NCBI GenBank assembly: GCA_016712505.1
Contig: JADJQY010000001.1
Coordinates: 124,001 to 188,000 of the forward strand
Reading direction: 5' to 3'
DNA length: 64,000 nucleotides
From: Candidatus Eiseniibacteriota bacterium
Lineage (GTDB): Bacteria; Eisenbacteria; RBG-16-71-46; CAIMUX01
Shown: piece after piece, positions 35,133 to 42,516 of the stretch
Layout of the letters: every line of letters starts with the position of its first letter
Position numbering within the stretch: position 1 is the first letter of the stretch
Notes under the pieces: generated by a model
Told to the model about the DNA's origin: nothing
The model's database searches: none
What the model saw: the letters and a program-made list of their open reading frames with translations, nothing else
Position numbers and translations under genes: made by a program

Positions 35133-35843
35133 ATGAGAATCCTCATCGGCGTCTTGGCCATTCTGTGCCTGATGATGCGCTCCCCGGATACCTCGAACGC
35201 GGTGCCTACCTGTGCGCAGATCACCTCGAGCTTCTGCTTTCCGGCTCCCGGGTGCCTGGCAACCGTACAGTTCCGCGGGTCTTGTGCCAGCGACGACCGG
35301 GAGTGGAAGTGTGTCTGGTACGCGGGCGGAAACTGCTCGGGTGGAGAGTCGGGTTGGATGCCATGCGGCTGCCCCGGGGGATCGGGCGGCGGGGGTGGCT
35401 GCGACTGCCTGCTCGCTGGAGCGCAGATCACGATGGCGGACGGTTCGAGGAAGCCCGTCGAACGGATTCAGGAGGGCGATGTCGTTCTCTCCTACGACAG
35501 GGAGCGAGACGCGCTTCTGCCGTCAGTCGTCGTAAAGGTTCATGAGCCGTTCGAGGCTCCCCACTACTTCGTCATCAACGGGGAGCTTCGAGTGACGGAG
35601 AATCACCCTGTGCTCAAGAACGGTCGGTGGGTGGCCGCGGGTGAGCTCCAGGTTGGCGACCGCCTCGGCGAGGCATCGACTATGGGAGCGACAGTGAAGT
35701 CGGTCGTTCGTGTCGACGAGCCCGCGAAGGTCTACAATTTCCAGGTGTCGCTGGCAACGTACATTGCGGACGGCGTGATTGTGCACAACAAGGAGGACTG
35801 CGAGGAGTTCGTTCAGTACTGCCCAAGCTGCGGCGGAGACTAA
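35133..35843 (+). CDS. Secreted Cys-rich protein with intein/Hedgehog-type Hint domain, copy 1
   Basis: 236 aa from ATG 35133 behind AAGGAGAATGCC. The signal peptide (about 1-23, SNA-VPT) is followed by a Cys-rich segment (24-80, seven Cys) and a Gly linker PGGSGGGGG (81-89). A Hint domain follows: block A CLLAGAQITMADGSRKPVER beginning at C92, block B TENHPVL with H158, then VYNFQVSLATYIADG and the terminal HN at 218-219. The residue after HN is Lys, and only a 17-residue tail with three Cys remains. Hint domains carry out N-S acyl shift and self-cleavage or splicing, so the likely outcome is release or anchoring of the Cys-rich N-terminal part. It is followed by a hairpin and the FN3/propeller lipoprotein. 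Position 16 is Arg, whereas copies 2 and 3 have Cys. Confidence 0.85.
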   Translation: MRILIGVLAILCLMMRSPDTSNAVPTCAQITSSFCFPAPGCLATVQFRGSCASDDREWKCVWYAGGNCSGGESGWMPCGCPGGSGGGGGCDCLLAGAQITMADGSRKPVERIQEGDVVLSYDRERDALLPSVVVKVHEPFEAPHYFVINGELRVTENHPVLKNGRWVAAGELQVGDRLGEASTMGATVKSVVRVDEPAKVYNFQVSLATYIADGVIVHNKEDCEEFVQYCPSCGGD

Positions 35844-35857
35844 CAACGATTCGGTTC

Positions 35858-35886
35858 GGGCGCGAGGACACAGGTTCCTCGCGCCC
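35858..35886 (+). terminator. Intercistronic hairpin between Hint 1 and propeller 1
   Basis: GGGCGCGAGGA / TCCTCGCGCCC, 11-bp perfect stem with a 7-nt loop, 15 nt after the Hint stop. Copies 2 and 3 have the equivalent stem with an A-T pair in place of a G-C pair, so pairing is preserved. It may act as an attenuator, partial terminator or mRNA processing/stability element. Confidence 0.7.
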
Positions 35887-35954
35887 AAGCCGGCGCACAC
35901 GTCCGTAGAAACAAGTCCCGCAGCACACTCCAACCCAACAGGAGGTGGTAAGAC

Positions 35955-37565
35955 GTGAGGATGCCCGGATGGACCGCAATAACCGACGCGCTAGCGACAT
36001 GCGTCGTCTTCCTGTGCGTCGGTTGCTCAGACGACTCGACAACCCCGCCAACTCCTTCCGACACCACCCCTCCAGCGGCGGCGCAGGATCTGTCGGCTCG
36101 CTTGACCAGTTCCGGACAAATCCTCCTTGGGTGGACGGCACCCGGGGACGATCAGATGGAGGGAACGGCAACGAGCTACGAGATCCGCTACGCTGCCGCG
36201 GCGATCTCGGAGGCGACTTGGGCGCAAGCAACGCAGGTCGCCTTCCCCGGCACCCCACAGACCGCCGGTCGTCTGGAGCAGCTCCTCGTTCCGGACATTG
36301 GCTTCGGTGAGTGGCGGTTCGGCCTGAAGTCCGCGGATGAGGCGGGGAATCGGTCCCTCCTGTCCAATGTGGTGGCGCTGACGGTTCTGGATAGCATCGC
36401 GCCCAGCCAAATCACCGATCTTCGGGCTACGGGGTCGACCCGGACCACCGTCACGTTGGAGTGGACTGCGCCGGGAGGAAATGGAAGCACGGGCCGCGCC
36501 TCGGAGTACTTGATCCGATACGCCACCGAGGAAATCACGGCCGCGAACTGGGAGCAGGCGACCGCGTTCGGCTCGCCCCCATCGCCCGCGGAGGCCGGTG
36601 TATCGGAGCAGCTCGAAGTGGATGGACTGCTCTCCAGCACGCTTTACTTCTTCGGCATTCGCTCGCGGGATGCACAAGGGAACGAAGCGGCACTGTCGAA
36701 TACGGTGTCGAAGGCAACCCTTAGTCCGACCGTAGTTCGGGTCACGAGTAGCCCTGGGCCAATTGGCGCGTACTTTCCGCACTGGTCGCCCGACGGCACG
36801 CAGATCGCGTTCAATGCAGACTGGGATCAGCAGTTTCGTGACCAACTGTACATTGTTTCCAGTATTGCGCCATTCAATCCGACGCGAATCACAAATCTGC
36901 CCGAGGGCGCACTGCGACCCGAGTGGTCTCCGGATGGTGGCCAGCTTGCATTCATCGGGCTACGTCTAATTGATCCCATCACGGTGCGCGAGCTCTGGAC
37001 GATGGGACCTTCTCCGTTCTCAGTACCATTCAGGGTGGCAAGTCACAATCCGGACGCCATTCAGTTCTCGGCGTGGTCGCCCGATGGTCAGACTCTCGCG
37101 TACTCGGTCCACACTCCCATCGGGCTTCCGCCCGGCCCGACCATCATGTACACAGTGGCAGCAGGAGGAGGCGCACCAACGCTGTTGGCCGACCCCCTGG
37201 GAGAAGTCAGCGGAATTGACTGGTCCCCTGATGGATCGAGGATCGCGATCGGCTCGGACCGCGATGGAGACTATGAACTTTGGTTGTTTCCCATCGCGGG
37301 GGGCGAGCCGGTACAGCTCACCGACAATCCGGCCACAGACGTCCGCCCCTCCTGGTCACCCGACGGAAAACGAGTCGCGTTCGGGTCCGATCGGGCGGGG
37401 ACGTTCGACATCTGGGTCGTCTCGGCGTCGGGCGGGGAACCGACGAGGGTCACGGTGGGCGCGGGGCACGAGCTGGACTCCTCGTGGTCGCCGGACGGGA
37501 AACGACTAGCGTACGGCGCGCAGGAGAACGGGATCAGCGACATCTGGATCCAGGACATCGAGTAG
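35955..37565 (+). CDS. Lipoprotein with two FN3 domains and six-blade TolB/PD40 propeller, copy 1
   Basis: 536 aa from GTG 35955 behind AGGAGGTGGTAAGAC. Lipobox LCVGC with C24. Two fibronectin-III domains follow (about 35-130: PPAAAQDLSARLTSSGQILL, then SYEIRYA; about 135-235: QITDLRATGSTRTTVTLEWT). Six WD40-like PD40 repeats each have a WSPDG core (HWSPDGTQIAF, EWSPDGGQLAF, AWSPDGQTLAY, DWSPDGSRIAI, SWSPDGKRVAF, SWSPDGKRLAY), and the protein ends DIWIQDIE. It should be an outer-membrane-anchored binding protein resembling TolB propellers. Its constant linkage to a Hint protein suggests that the two products interact or share a substrate. Confidence 0.88.
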   Translation: MRMPGWTAITDALATCVVFLCVGCSDDSTTPPTPSDTTPPAAAQDLSARLTSSGQILLGWTAPGDDQMEGTATSYEIRYAAAAISEATWAQATQVAFPGTPQTAGRLEQLLVPDIGFGEWRFGLKSADEAGNRSLLSNVVALTVLDSIAPSQITDLRATGSTRTTVTLEWTAPGGNGSTGRASEYLIRYATEEITAANWEQATAFGSPPSPAEAGVSEQLEVDGLLSSTLYFFGIRSRDAQGNEAALSNTVSKATLSPTVVRVTSSPGPIGAYFPHWSPDGTQIAFNADWDQQFRDQLYIVSSIAPFNPTRITNLPEGALRPEWSPDGGQLAFIGLRLIDPITVRELWTMGPSPFSVPFRVASHNPDAIQFSAWSPDGQTLAYSVHTPIGLPPGPTIMYTVAAGGGAPTLLADPLGEVSGIDWSPDGSRIAIGSDRDGDYELWLFPIAGGEPVQLTDNPATDVRPSWSPDGKRVAFGSDRAGTFDIWVVSASGGEPTRVTVGAGHELDSSWSPDGKRLAYGAQENGISDIWIQDIE

Positions 37566-37618
37566 AGAGGAGATCGGATCGCGGATCGCCGACGGCAGAT
37601 CGAAGAGCTGCATCATAG

Positions 37619-37649
37619 AGTCCCCGGTTCGCGCGACGAGCCGGGGATT
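37619..37649 (+). terminator. Terminator of module 1
   Basis: AGTCCCCGG ... CCGGGGATT stem (one G-T pair) around a loop containing TTCGCGCGACGAG, followed by a weakly T-rich TTGTGTTTC. The same hairpin follows propellers 2 and 3. Confidence 0.75.
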
Positions 37650-37656
37650 TGTGTTT

Positions 37657-37800
37657 CTATGCCCCAGGCAATAGTCCTGGTGTTTCAGGAACAGCCGGCT
37701 CCACTGCTCTGAGGTCAGCGCACCGAAGGTCGGGTTCGACTTCCCTTCGAAGTGGTCGCGACCGAGCGCGTGGATCGCGCTGAGGATCTCGATGATCCGC
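37657..37800 (-). pseudogene. 3' fragment of the DUF1569 gene
   Basis: Translates on the minus strand to HALGRDHFEGKSNPTFGALT followed by SEQWSRLFLKHQDY, nearly the same as the C-terminus of the DUF1569 gene at 33592-34044. The 5' two-thirds are missing. Homology ends at a joint near 37795-37802, where lipoprotein homology starts. Confidence 0.85.
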
Positions 37801-37946
37801 GCGTCACGCTCCGCCCAGCGGAAGTTCGCCACGTCTGGATCGCCGCCCGCCGCTACCGCTACGTCGGCCTCGTGGCCGGACTGATCCTCGACGCGGTCGT
37901 GATCGACAACGTGCGGCGGTATGCGATCGTGGATACCTATCACTAG
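37795..37946 (+). pseudogene. 3' fragment of the small lipoprotein gene (from 34241-34738)
   Basis: Encodes DPRVTLRPAEVRHVWIAARR followed by YRYVGLVAGLILDAVVID and ends RRYAIVDTYH. It matches the C-terminal 45 codons of the lipoprotein at 34241 with many silent and some replacement changes. No start is present. Together with the DUF1569 fragment it forms a chimeric joint left by module duplication. Confidence 0.8.
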
Positions 37947-38045
37947 GAAGCTTGAGCACGCATCTGCGTGCCCAACGGCGCCCGGCGGCCTCGGGCGCCC
38001 CGCACGAACAACGGAAGATAGTGCCGACCGGCGTGACGATTTTGC

Positions 38046-38075
38046 TTGACAGGCTTGCGGCCCTGGGTAGCTAAT
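38046..38075 (+). promoter_or_regulatory. Promoter of Hint gene 2
   Basis: TTGACA (38046-38051), 18-bp spacer, GCTAAT (38070-38075), identical in these elements to the promoter of copy 1. Confidence 0.65.
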
Positions 38076-38086
38076 CTTCGCGCGAG

Positions 38087-38162
38087 TCCGCAACGCGCCG
38101 ATCCTTCCGCAACGCGCCGATCCTTCCGCAACGCGCCGATCCTTCCGCAACGCGCCGATCCA
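38087..38162 (+). repeat. 19-bp tandem repeat in leader 2 (4 units)
   Basis: Four head-to-tail copies of TCCGCAACGCGCCGATCC(T/A). The unit number differs in each module (2, 4, 1), as in a variable-number tandem repeat. Confidence 0.95.
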
Positions 38163-38326
38163 GGGCGTGTCGCGCGACGGGAGCGGCGGGGGCCAGCGAC
38201 TTGTGGAACGAACGATTCCAGCGCCCTTGATTCCGCAACTCCTCCCACGGCATGTGCGGATGCCATTCCTCGCCCCCCGAGGATGCTGGGGTCTCAATCG
38301 CAACGTCGGCAAGGAAGGAGAATGCC

Positions 38327-39031
38327 ATGAGAATCCTCATCGGCGTCTTGGCCATTCTGTGCCTGATGATGTGCTCGCCGGATACCTCGAACGCGGTGCC
38401 TACCTGTGCGCAGATCACCTCGAACTTCTGCTACCCGTATCCCGGCTGCCTGCGGACCGTGGAGTTCCGTGGATCGTGTACCACCGGCGACCGCGAGTGG
38501 AGGTGCCGTTGGTACGCGGGCGAAAGCTGCAATGGTGGCTACAGCGGCTGGTCACCGTGCTCATGTCCCGGCGGGGGAGGGGGCTGTGACTGCCTTCTCG
38601 AAGGGACCCCGATCACGATGGCTGACGGGTCGAGAAAGCCTGTCGAACAGATTCAAGAGGGGGACGTGGTGCTCTCGTACGACGAGGCCAAGGACGCGTT
38701 GGTTCCCTCTGTCGTAACGAAGGTCCACAAGCCCTTCGAGACTCCGTACTACTATGTGATCAACGATGAACTCCGCGTCACCGAAACCCACCCAATCCTG
38801 CGGCACGGGCGCTGGACGTCAGCCGGAGAGCTACAGGTCGGTGATCAGCTCGGGCAGGCGGGCGCTCTTGGTACTGCGGTCAAGAGTATCGTTCGCGTCG
38901 ACCGGCCGGCACGGGTCTACAACTTCCAGGTCTCCCTTGCAACCTACTTGGCGAATGGGATCATCGTCCACAACAAGGAAGACTGCGAAGACTTCACTCA
39001 GTACTGCCCCAGCTGTGAAGGGGGCAACTAG
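38327..39031 (+). CDS. Secreted Cys-rich protein with Hint domain, copy 2
   Basis: 234 aa from ATG 38327. It has the same layout as copy 1: an identical signal-peptide stretch except Cys at residue 16, a Cys-rich segment that is clearly diverged (NFCYPYPGCLRTVEFRGSCT), a shorter Gly linker (PGGGGG) and a Hint domain starting at C89 (CLLEGTPITMADGSRKPVEQ). Block B is TETHPIL, the end is YLANGIIVHN, and a K-E-D-C-E-D-F-x-Q-Y-C-P-x-C tail follows. All expected Hint catalytic positions are kept. Most DNA differences from copies 1 and 3 in the mature part are silent, which points to selection on the protein. The stop is TAG. Confidence 0.85.
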   Translation: MRILIGVLAILCLMMCSPDTSNAVPTCAQITSNFCYPYPGCLRTVEFRGSCTTGDREWRCRWYAGESCNGGYSGWSPCSCPGGGGGCDCLLEGTPITMADGSRKPVEQIQEGDVVLSYDEAKDALVPSVVTKVHKPFETPYYYVINDELRVTETHPILRHGRWTSAGELQVGDQLGQAGALGTAVKSIVRVDRPARVYNFQVSLATYLANGIIVHNKEDCEDFTQYCPSCEGGN

Positions 39032-39044
39032 GTCGAAGCCCACA

Positions 39045-39074
39045 GGGCACGAGGGGGGCCATCTCCTCGTGCCC
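39045..39074 (+). terminator. Intercistronic hairpin between Hint 2 and propeller 2
   Basis: GGGCACGAGG / CCTCGTGCCC, 10-bp perfect stem, 13 nt after the Hint stop. It has an A-T pair where copy 1 has G-C. Confidence 0.7.
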
Positions 39075-39207
39075 GACCTCGCTATCCGAGAAGTGGTCCG
39101 TGGAGCATGGCCATCTGCGGAGAAGAGTGACCGGCATTTGCCCCATGGCCGGGCCCACTCCGTCGTCGATGTTGAGCGATTTTCGATAGCGAACATGGGA
39201 GTCAGAG

Positions 39208-40818
39208 GTGCCAATGAGATTTCGGGTTTGTGTTCGCCTCCTTCTACTAGTCAGCGCATTGTCCCTACTTCTCGGATGCTCCGACGACTCAGCGACGCCG
39301 CCCGGTCCGTCCGACACGACACCGCCGGCTGCGGTACAGGACTTGACGGCGCGTGTCACGGGCGCGGGGAGAATTCTGCTCGGGTGGTCGGCACCTGGGG
39401 ACGACGGGAGTCAGGGGTCAGCGTCAAGCTACGAGATTCGATACTCGGCCGAAGCGATCGTCGAGTCCAACTGGGGTATGGCGATCTCTCTCCCGTTCCC
39501 TGGCACCCCACAGACGGCCGGTCGGCTGGAGCAGTTCCTCGTTCCGGATATTGGTTTCGGTGAGTGGCGGTTCGGCCTGAAGTCGGCGGACGAGGCGGGC
39601 AACCTGTCCCTCGTGTCCAATGTGGTGGCGCTGACGGTTCTGGACAGCATCCCGCCGAGCCAGATCACCGATCTTCGGGCCACCGAGTCGACTCGAACCA
39701 GCGTGACGCTTGAGTGGACTGCCCCGGGCGGAGACGGTGGCACGGGGCGTGCCTCGGAGTACTTGATTCGTTACGCCACCGAGGAAATCACCGCCGCGAA
39801 CTGGGAGCAGGCAACCGCATTCGGCTCGCCCCCGACGCCCGCAGCGGTCGGCGCAACGGAGCAGCTGGTCGTGGATGGCCTGCTCTCCAGCACGCTCTAC
39901 TTCTTCGGTGTTCGCGCGAGGGACGCGCAGGAAAACGAGGCTCCCTTGTCAAACTCGGTTTCGAAGGCCACCCTTAGCCCGTCCGTGGTGCGGGTCACAA
40001 GCAGTCCAGGATCGCTCGGTGCGTTCTTTCCACACTGGTCGCCTGACGGCACACAGATCGCCTTCAACGCAGACTGGGATCGTCAGTTCTACGATCAGGT
40101 CTACGTCGTTTCGAGCACCGCACCCTTCACTCCGCTACGAATCTCGAACGTCACGGAGGGCGCGCTGCGGCCCGAATGGTCCCCAGACGGAGGCTCGCTG
40201 GCGTTCATTGGGAATCGGGCCGTTGACCCGAACACAGTGAGAGAACTGTGGACGATGGATCCATCTCCGTTCTCCGTTCCGTTTCGGGTAGCAAGTCACA
40301 ATCCGGACATCATTCAGTTCTCGGCGTGGTCCCCGGATGGACAGACTCTCGCGTATTCTGTCAGTACGCCGTTCGGACTCCCCCCAGGTCCGACGCGCGT
40401 CTACACCGTACCAGTCGGAGGAGGTGCCCCAACGTTGTTCGTGGAACCCGATGGAGCTGTCAACGGCATGGACTGGTCGCCGGATGGGTCGTCCATCGCG
40501 ATCGGCACCGATCGTGATGGCAACTACAACGTCTGGTTGTTCCCCCTCGCTGGAGGTGAGCCCACAAGGCTTACCGAACATCCCGCCGACGATCTCCGCC
40601 CCTCCTGGTCACCCGATGGTAAGCGGATTGCCTTCGGGTCCGATCGAGCGGGGACGTTCGACATCTGGATCGTTTCGGCGTCGGGCGGGGAACCGACGAG
40701 GGTGACGGTGGGCGCGGGGAACGAGCTGGATTCCTCGTGGTCGCCGGACGGGAAACGACTGGCGTACGGCGCGCAGGAGGACGGGATCAGCGACATCTGG
40801 ATCCAGGACATCGAGTAG
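39208..40818 (+). CDS. Lipoprotein with two FN3 domains and six-blade TolB/PD40 propeller, copy 2
   Basis: 536 aa, exactly the length of copies 1 and 3. The start is GTG 39208 or ATG 39214. Lipobox SLLLGC with C24. The two FN3 domains and six WSPDG repeats are as in copy 1, and the same IWIQDIE end is present. The signal peptide differs from copies 1 and 3 (MRFRVCVRLLLLVSALSL). The 134 bp between the hairpin and this gene are not shared with copies 1 and 3, so this part of module 2 has a separate history. Confidence 0.88.
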   Translation: MPMRFRVCVRLLLLVSALSLLLGCSDDSATPPGPSDTTPPAAVQDLTARVTGAGRILLGWSAPGDDGSQGSASSYEIRYSAEAIVESNWGMAISLPFPGTPQTAGRLEQFLVPDIGFGEWRFGLKSADEAGNLSLVSNVVALTVLDSIPPSQITDLRATESTRTSVTLEWTAPGGDGGTGRASEYLIRYATEEITAANWEQATAFGSPPTPAAVGATEQLVVDGLLSSTLYFFGVRARDAQENEAPLSNSVSKATLSPSVVRVTSSPGSLGAFFPHWSPDGTQIAFNADWDRQFYDQVYVVSSTAPFTPLRISNVTEGALRPEWSPDGGSLAFIGNRAVDPNTVRELWTMDPSPFSVPFRVASHNPDIIQFSAWSPDGQTLAYSVSTPFGLPPGPTRVYTVPVGGGAPTLFVEPDGAVNGMDWSPDGSSIAIGTDRDGNYNVWLFPLAGGEPTRLTEHPADDLRPSWSPDGKRIAFGSDRAGTFDIWIVSASGGEPTRVTVGAGNELDSSWSPDGKRLAYGAQEDGISDIWIQDIE

Positions 40819-40869
40819 GGGACTTCGAACTGCGGCTCGCCGACGGCAGATCGAAGAGCTGCATCATGG

Positions 40870-40900
40870 AGTCCCCGGTTCGCGCGACGATCCGGGGACT
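40870..40900. terminator. Terminator of module 2
   Basis: AGTCCCCGG (40870-40878) and CCGGGGACT (40892-40900) form a 9-bp stem. It faces the stop codon of the truncated SGNH gene on the minus strand, so it may be bidirectional. Confidence 0.75.
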
Positions 40901-40906
40901 CGTGTT

Positions 40907-41198
40907 TCAGTTCCGTGGTGACTGGAGCGCTGCGCGCGCGGCGGGGAGCGCGAGCGCGGCCCACTCGGCGTACATCGTGGCGGAGGGGTGGAGACCGGCG
41001 GGAGCAATGAGATCCGGTTGCTGGGGAGCGCGTCGGGAGGTGGGCGTCACGTCGATGTAGTGCGCGTCGGCGCGGAGCGACTCTTCGCGGTTGATGGCGT
41101 TGAACGAATCGATCTCGGCGGAGGTGCGCGCGCGATCGCGGCCCGCGGCGAAGGGGGTGACGCCCCAGCCGGGGATCGAGAGGACAAGAACGTGATCG
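40907..41198 (-). pseudogene. 3' fragment of the SGNH hydrolase gene
   Basis: About 290 bp that align without gaps to the 3' end of the SGNH gene at 45514-46221, including its stop codon (40907-40909). The 5' part with the catalytic serine is absent. Homology stops at 41196-41198, where three shared bases (TCG) join it to a lipoprotein-gene fragment. Confidence 0.9.
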
Positions 41199-41428
41199 CC
41201 GCACTCGAGACCGTCCCAGACACCGTCCCGGTCATCGCCCCCAGTCCCCTGTCGACGTCATTCGCAACGGACGACCTCGACCCGCGCATCACGCTCCACC
41301 CGAGCGAGATTCATCACGTCTGGATCGCCAGCCGACGCTACCGCTACGTCGGACTCATTGCCGGGCTGATCCTCGACGCGGTCGTGATCCACAACCGGCC
41401 GCGGTTCGACTTCAGCACCGGCAGTTGA
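41196..41428 (+). pseudogene. 3' fragment of the small lipoprotein gene, second relic
   Basis: Nearly identical in DNA to 34505-34738 (ALETVPDTVPVIAPSPLSTS through FSTGS and the same stop). The identity continues past the stop through promoter and leader to the Hint gene. It lacks the start and lipobox. This piece is therefore the left edge of the most recent duplication. Confidence 0.9.
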
Positions 41429-41579
41429 CACTGTCCGACGCTCGCGCGGCGGCATGCGTTCGTGGATACCTATCACTAGGAAGCTCGAGCACGCATCTGC
41501 GTGCGGAACGCCGCCCGGCGGCCTTGAGCGCCCCTCATGACTCCACGGAAAATCGTGTCGCCCGGCGTGAGGATTTTGC

Positions 41580-41609
41580 TTGACAGGCTAGCGGCCATGG
41601 GTAGCTAAT
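41580..41609 (+). promoter_or_regulatory. Promoter of Hint gene 3
   Basis: TTGACA (41580-41585), 18-bp spacer, GCTAAT (41604-41609). Only one 19-bp leader unit follows (41621-41639). Confidence 0.65.
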
Positions 41610-41802
41610 CTTCGCGCGAGTCCGCAACGCGCCGATCCAGGGCGTGTCGCGTGACGGAGCGGCGGGGGCCAGCGACTTGTGGAACGAACAGCTCCAGCGC
41701 CCTCGATTCCGCAACTCCTCCCACGGCATGTGCGGATGCCATTCCTCGCCCCCCGAGGATGCTGGGGTCTCAATCGCAACGTCGGCAAGGAAGGAGAATG
41801 CC

Positions 41803-42516
41803 ATGAGAATCCTCATCGGCGTCTTGGCCATTCTGTGCCTGATGATGTGCTCGCCTGATACCTCGAACGCAGTGCCTACCTGTGCGCAGATCACCTCGAG
41901 CTTCTGTTTCCCAGAGCCCGGTTGTCTCGCGACCGTGCAGTTCCGAGGGTCCTGCGCCAACGATGATCGGGAGTGGAAGTGCGTCTGGTACGCGGGCGGG
42001 GACTGCGAAGGTGGCTTCGTTGATTGGATGCCTTGTGGCTGCCCGGGAGGATCGGGAGGAGGAGGTGGCTGCGACTGCCTCCTTGCCGGTGCGCAGATCA
42101 CCATGGCCGATGGCTCCAGAAAGCCCGTGGAGAGGATTCAGGAGGGCGACGTCGTGCTTTCGTACGACGAGGCAAGAGACGCGCTGCTCCCGTCTGTCGT
42201 GGTGAAGGTTCACGAGCCATTCGAAGCACAGTTCTATTTCATCATCAACGGTAGGCTTCGAGTGACGGAAAACCATCCCGTCCTCCAGAATGGGCAGTGG
42301 GTTCCGGCGGGTGAGATCCAGGTCGGCGACCGCCTCGGCCAGGCATCGAGTCTGGGAACGACGGTGAAGTCCTTGGTTCGAGTCGACGAGCCAGCGAAGG
42401 TCTACAACTTCCAGGTGTCCCTCGCCACGTACATCGCAGACGGCGTTATCGTACACAATAAGGAAGACTGCGAGGAGTTCGTTCAGTACTGCCCCAACTG
42501 TGGCGGTGGAAACTAA
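41803..42516 (+). CDS. Secreted Cys-rich protein with Hint domain, copy 3
   Basis: 237 aa from ATG 41803. The mature Cys-rich part is closer to copy 1 (SFCFPEPGCLATVQFRGSCA), with linker PGGSGGGGG. The Hint domain has CLLAGAQITMADGSRKPVER, block B TENHPVL and end YIADGVIVHN, followed by a K-E-D-C-E-E-F tail. An IS630-family element starts inside the stop codon: TA belongs to the target site and the final A to the element. The reading frame still ends at the same codon, so the protein is unaffected. Its propeller partner is now separated by the 1.2-kb insertion. Confidence 0.85.
   Translation: MRILIGVLAILCLMMCSPDTSNAVPTCAQITSSFCFPEPGCLATVQFRGSCANDDREWKCVWYAGGDCEGGFVDWMPCGCPGGSGGGGGCDCLLAGAQITMADGSRKPVERIQEGDVVLSYDEARDALLPSVVVKVHEPFEAQFYFIINGRLRVTENHPVLQNGQWVPAGEIQVGDRLGQASSLGTTVKSLVRVDEPAKVYNFQVSLATYIADGVIVHNKEDCEEFVQYCPNCGGGN

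Noticed and set aside
38087..38162. Short CRISPR array
   Set aside because: The 19-bp units are directly adjacent without spacers, so this is a tandem repeat; no cas genes are nearby.
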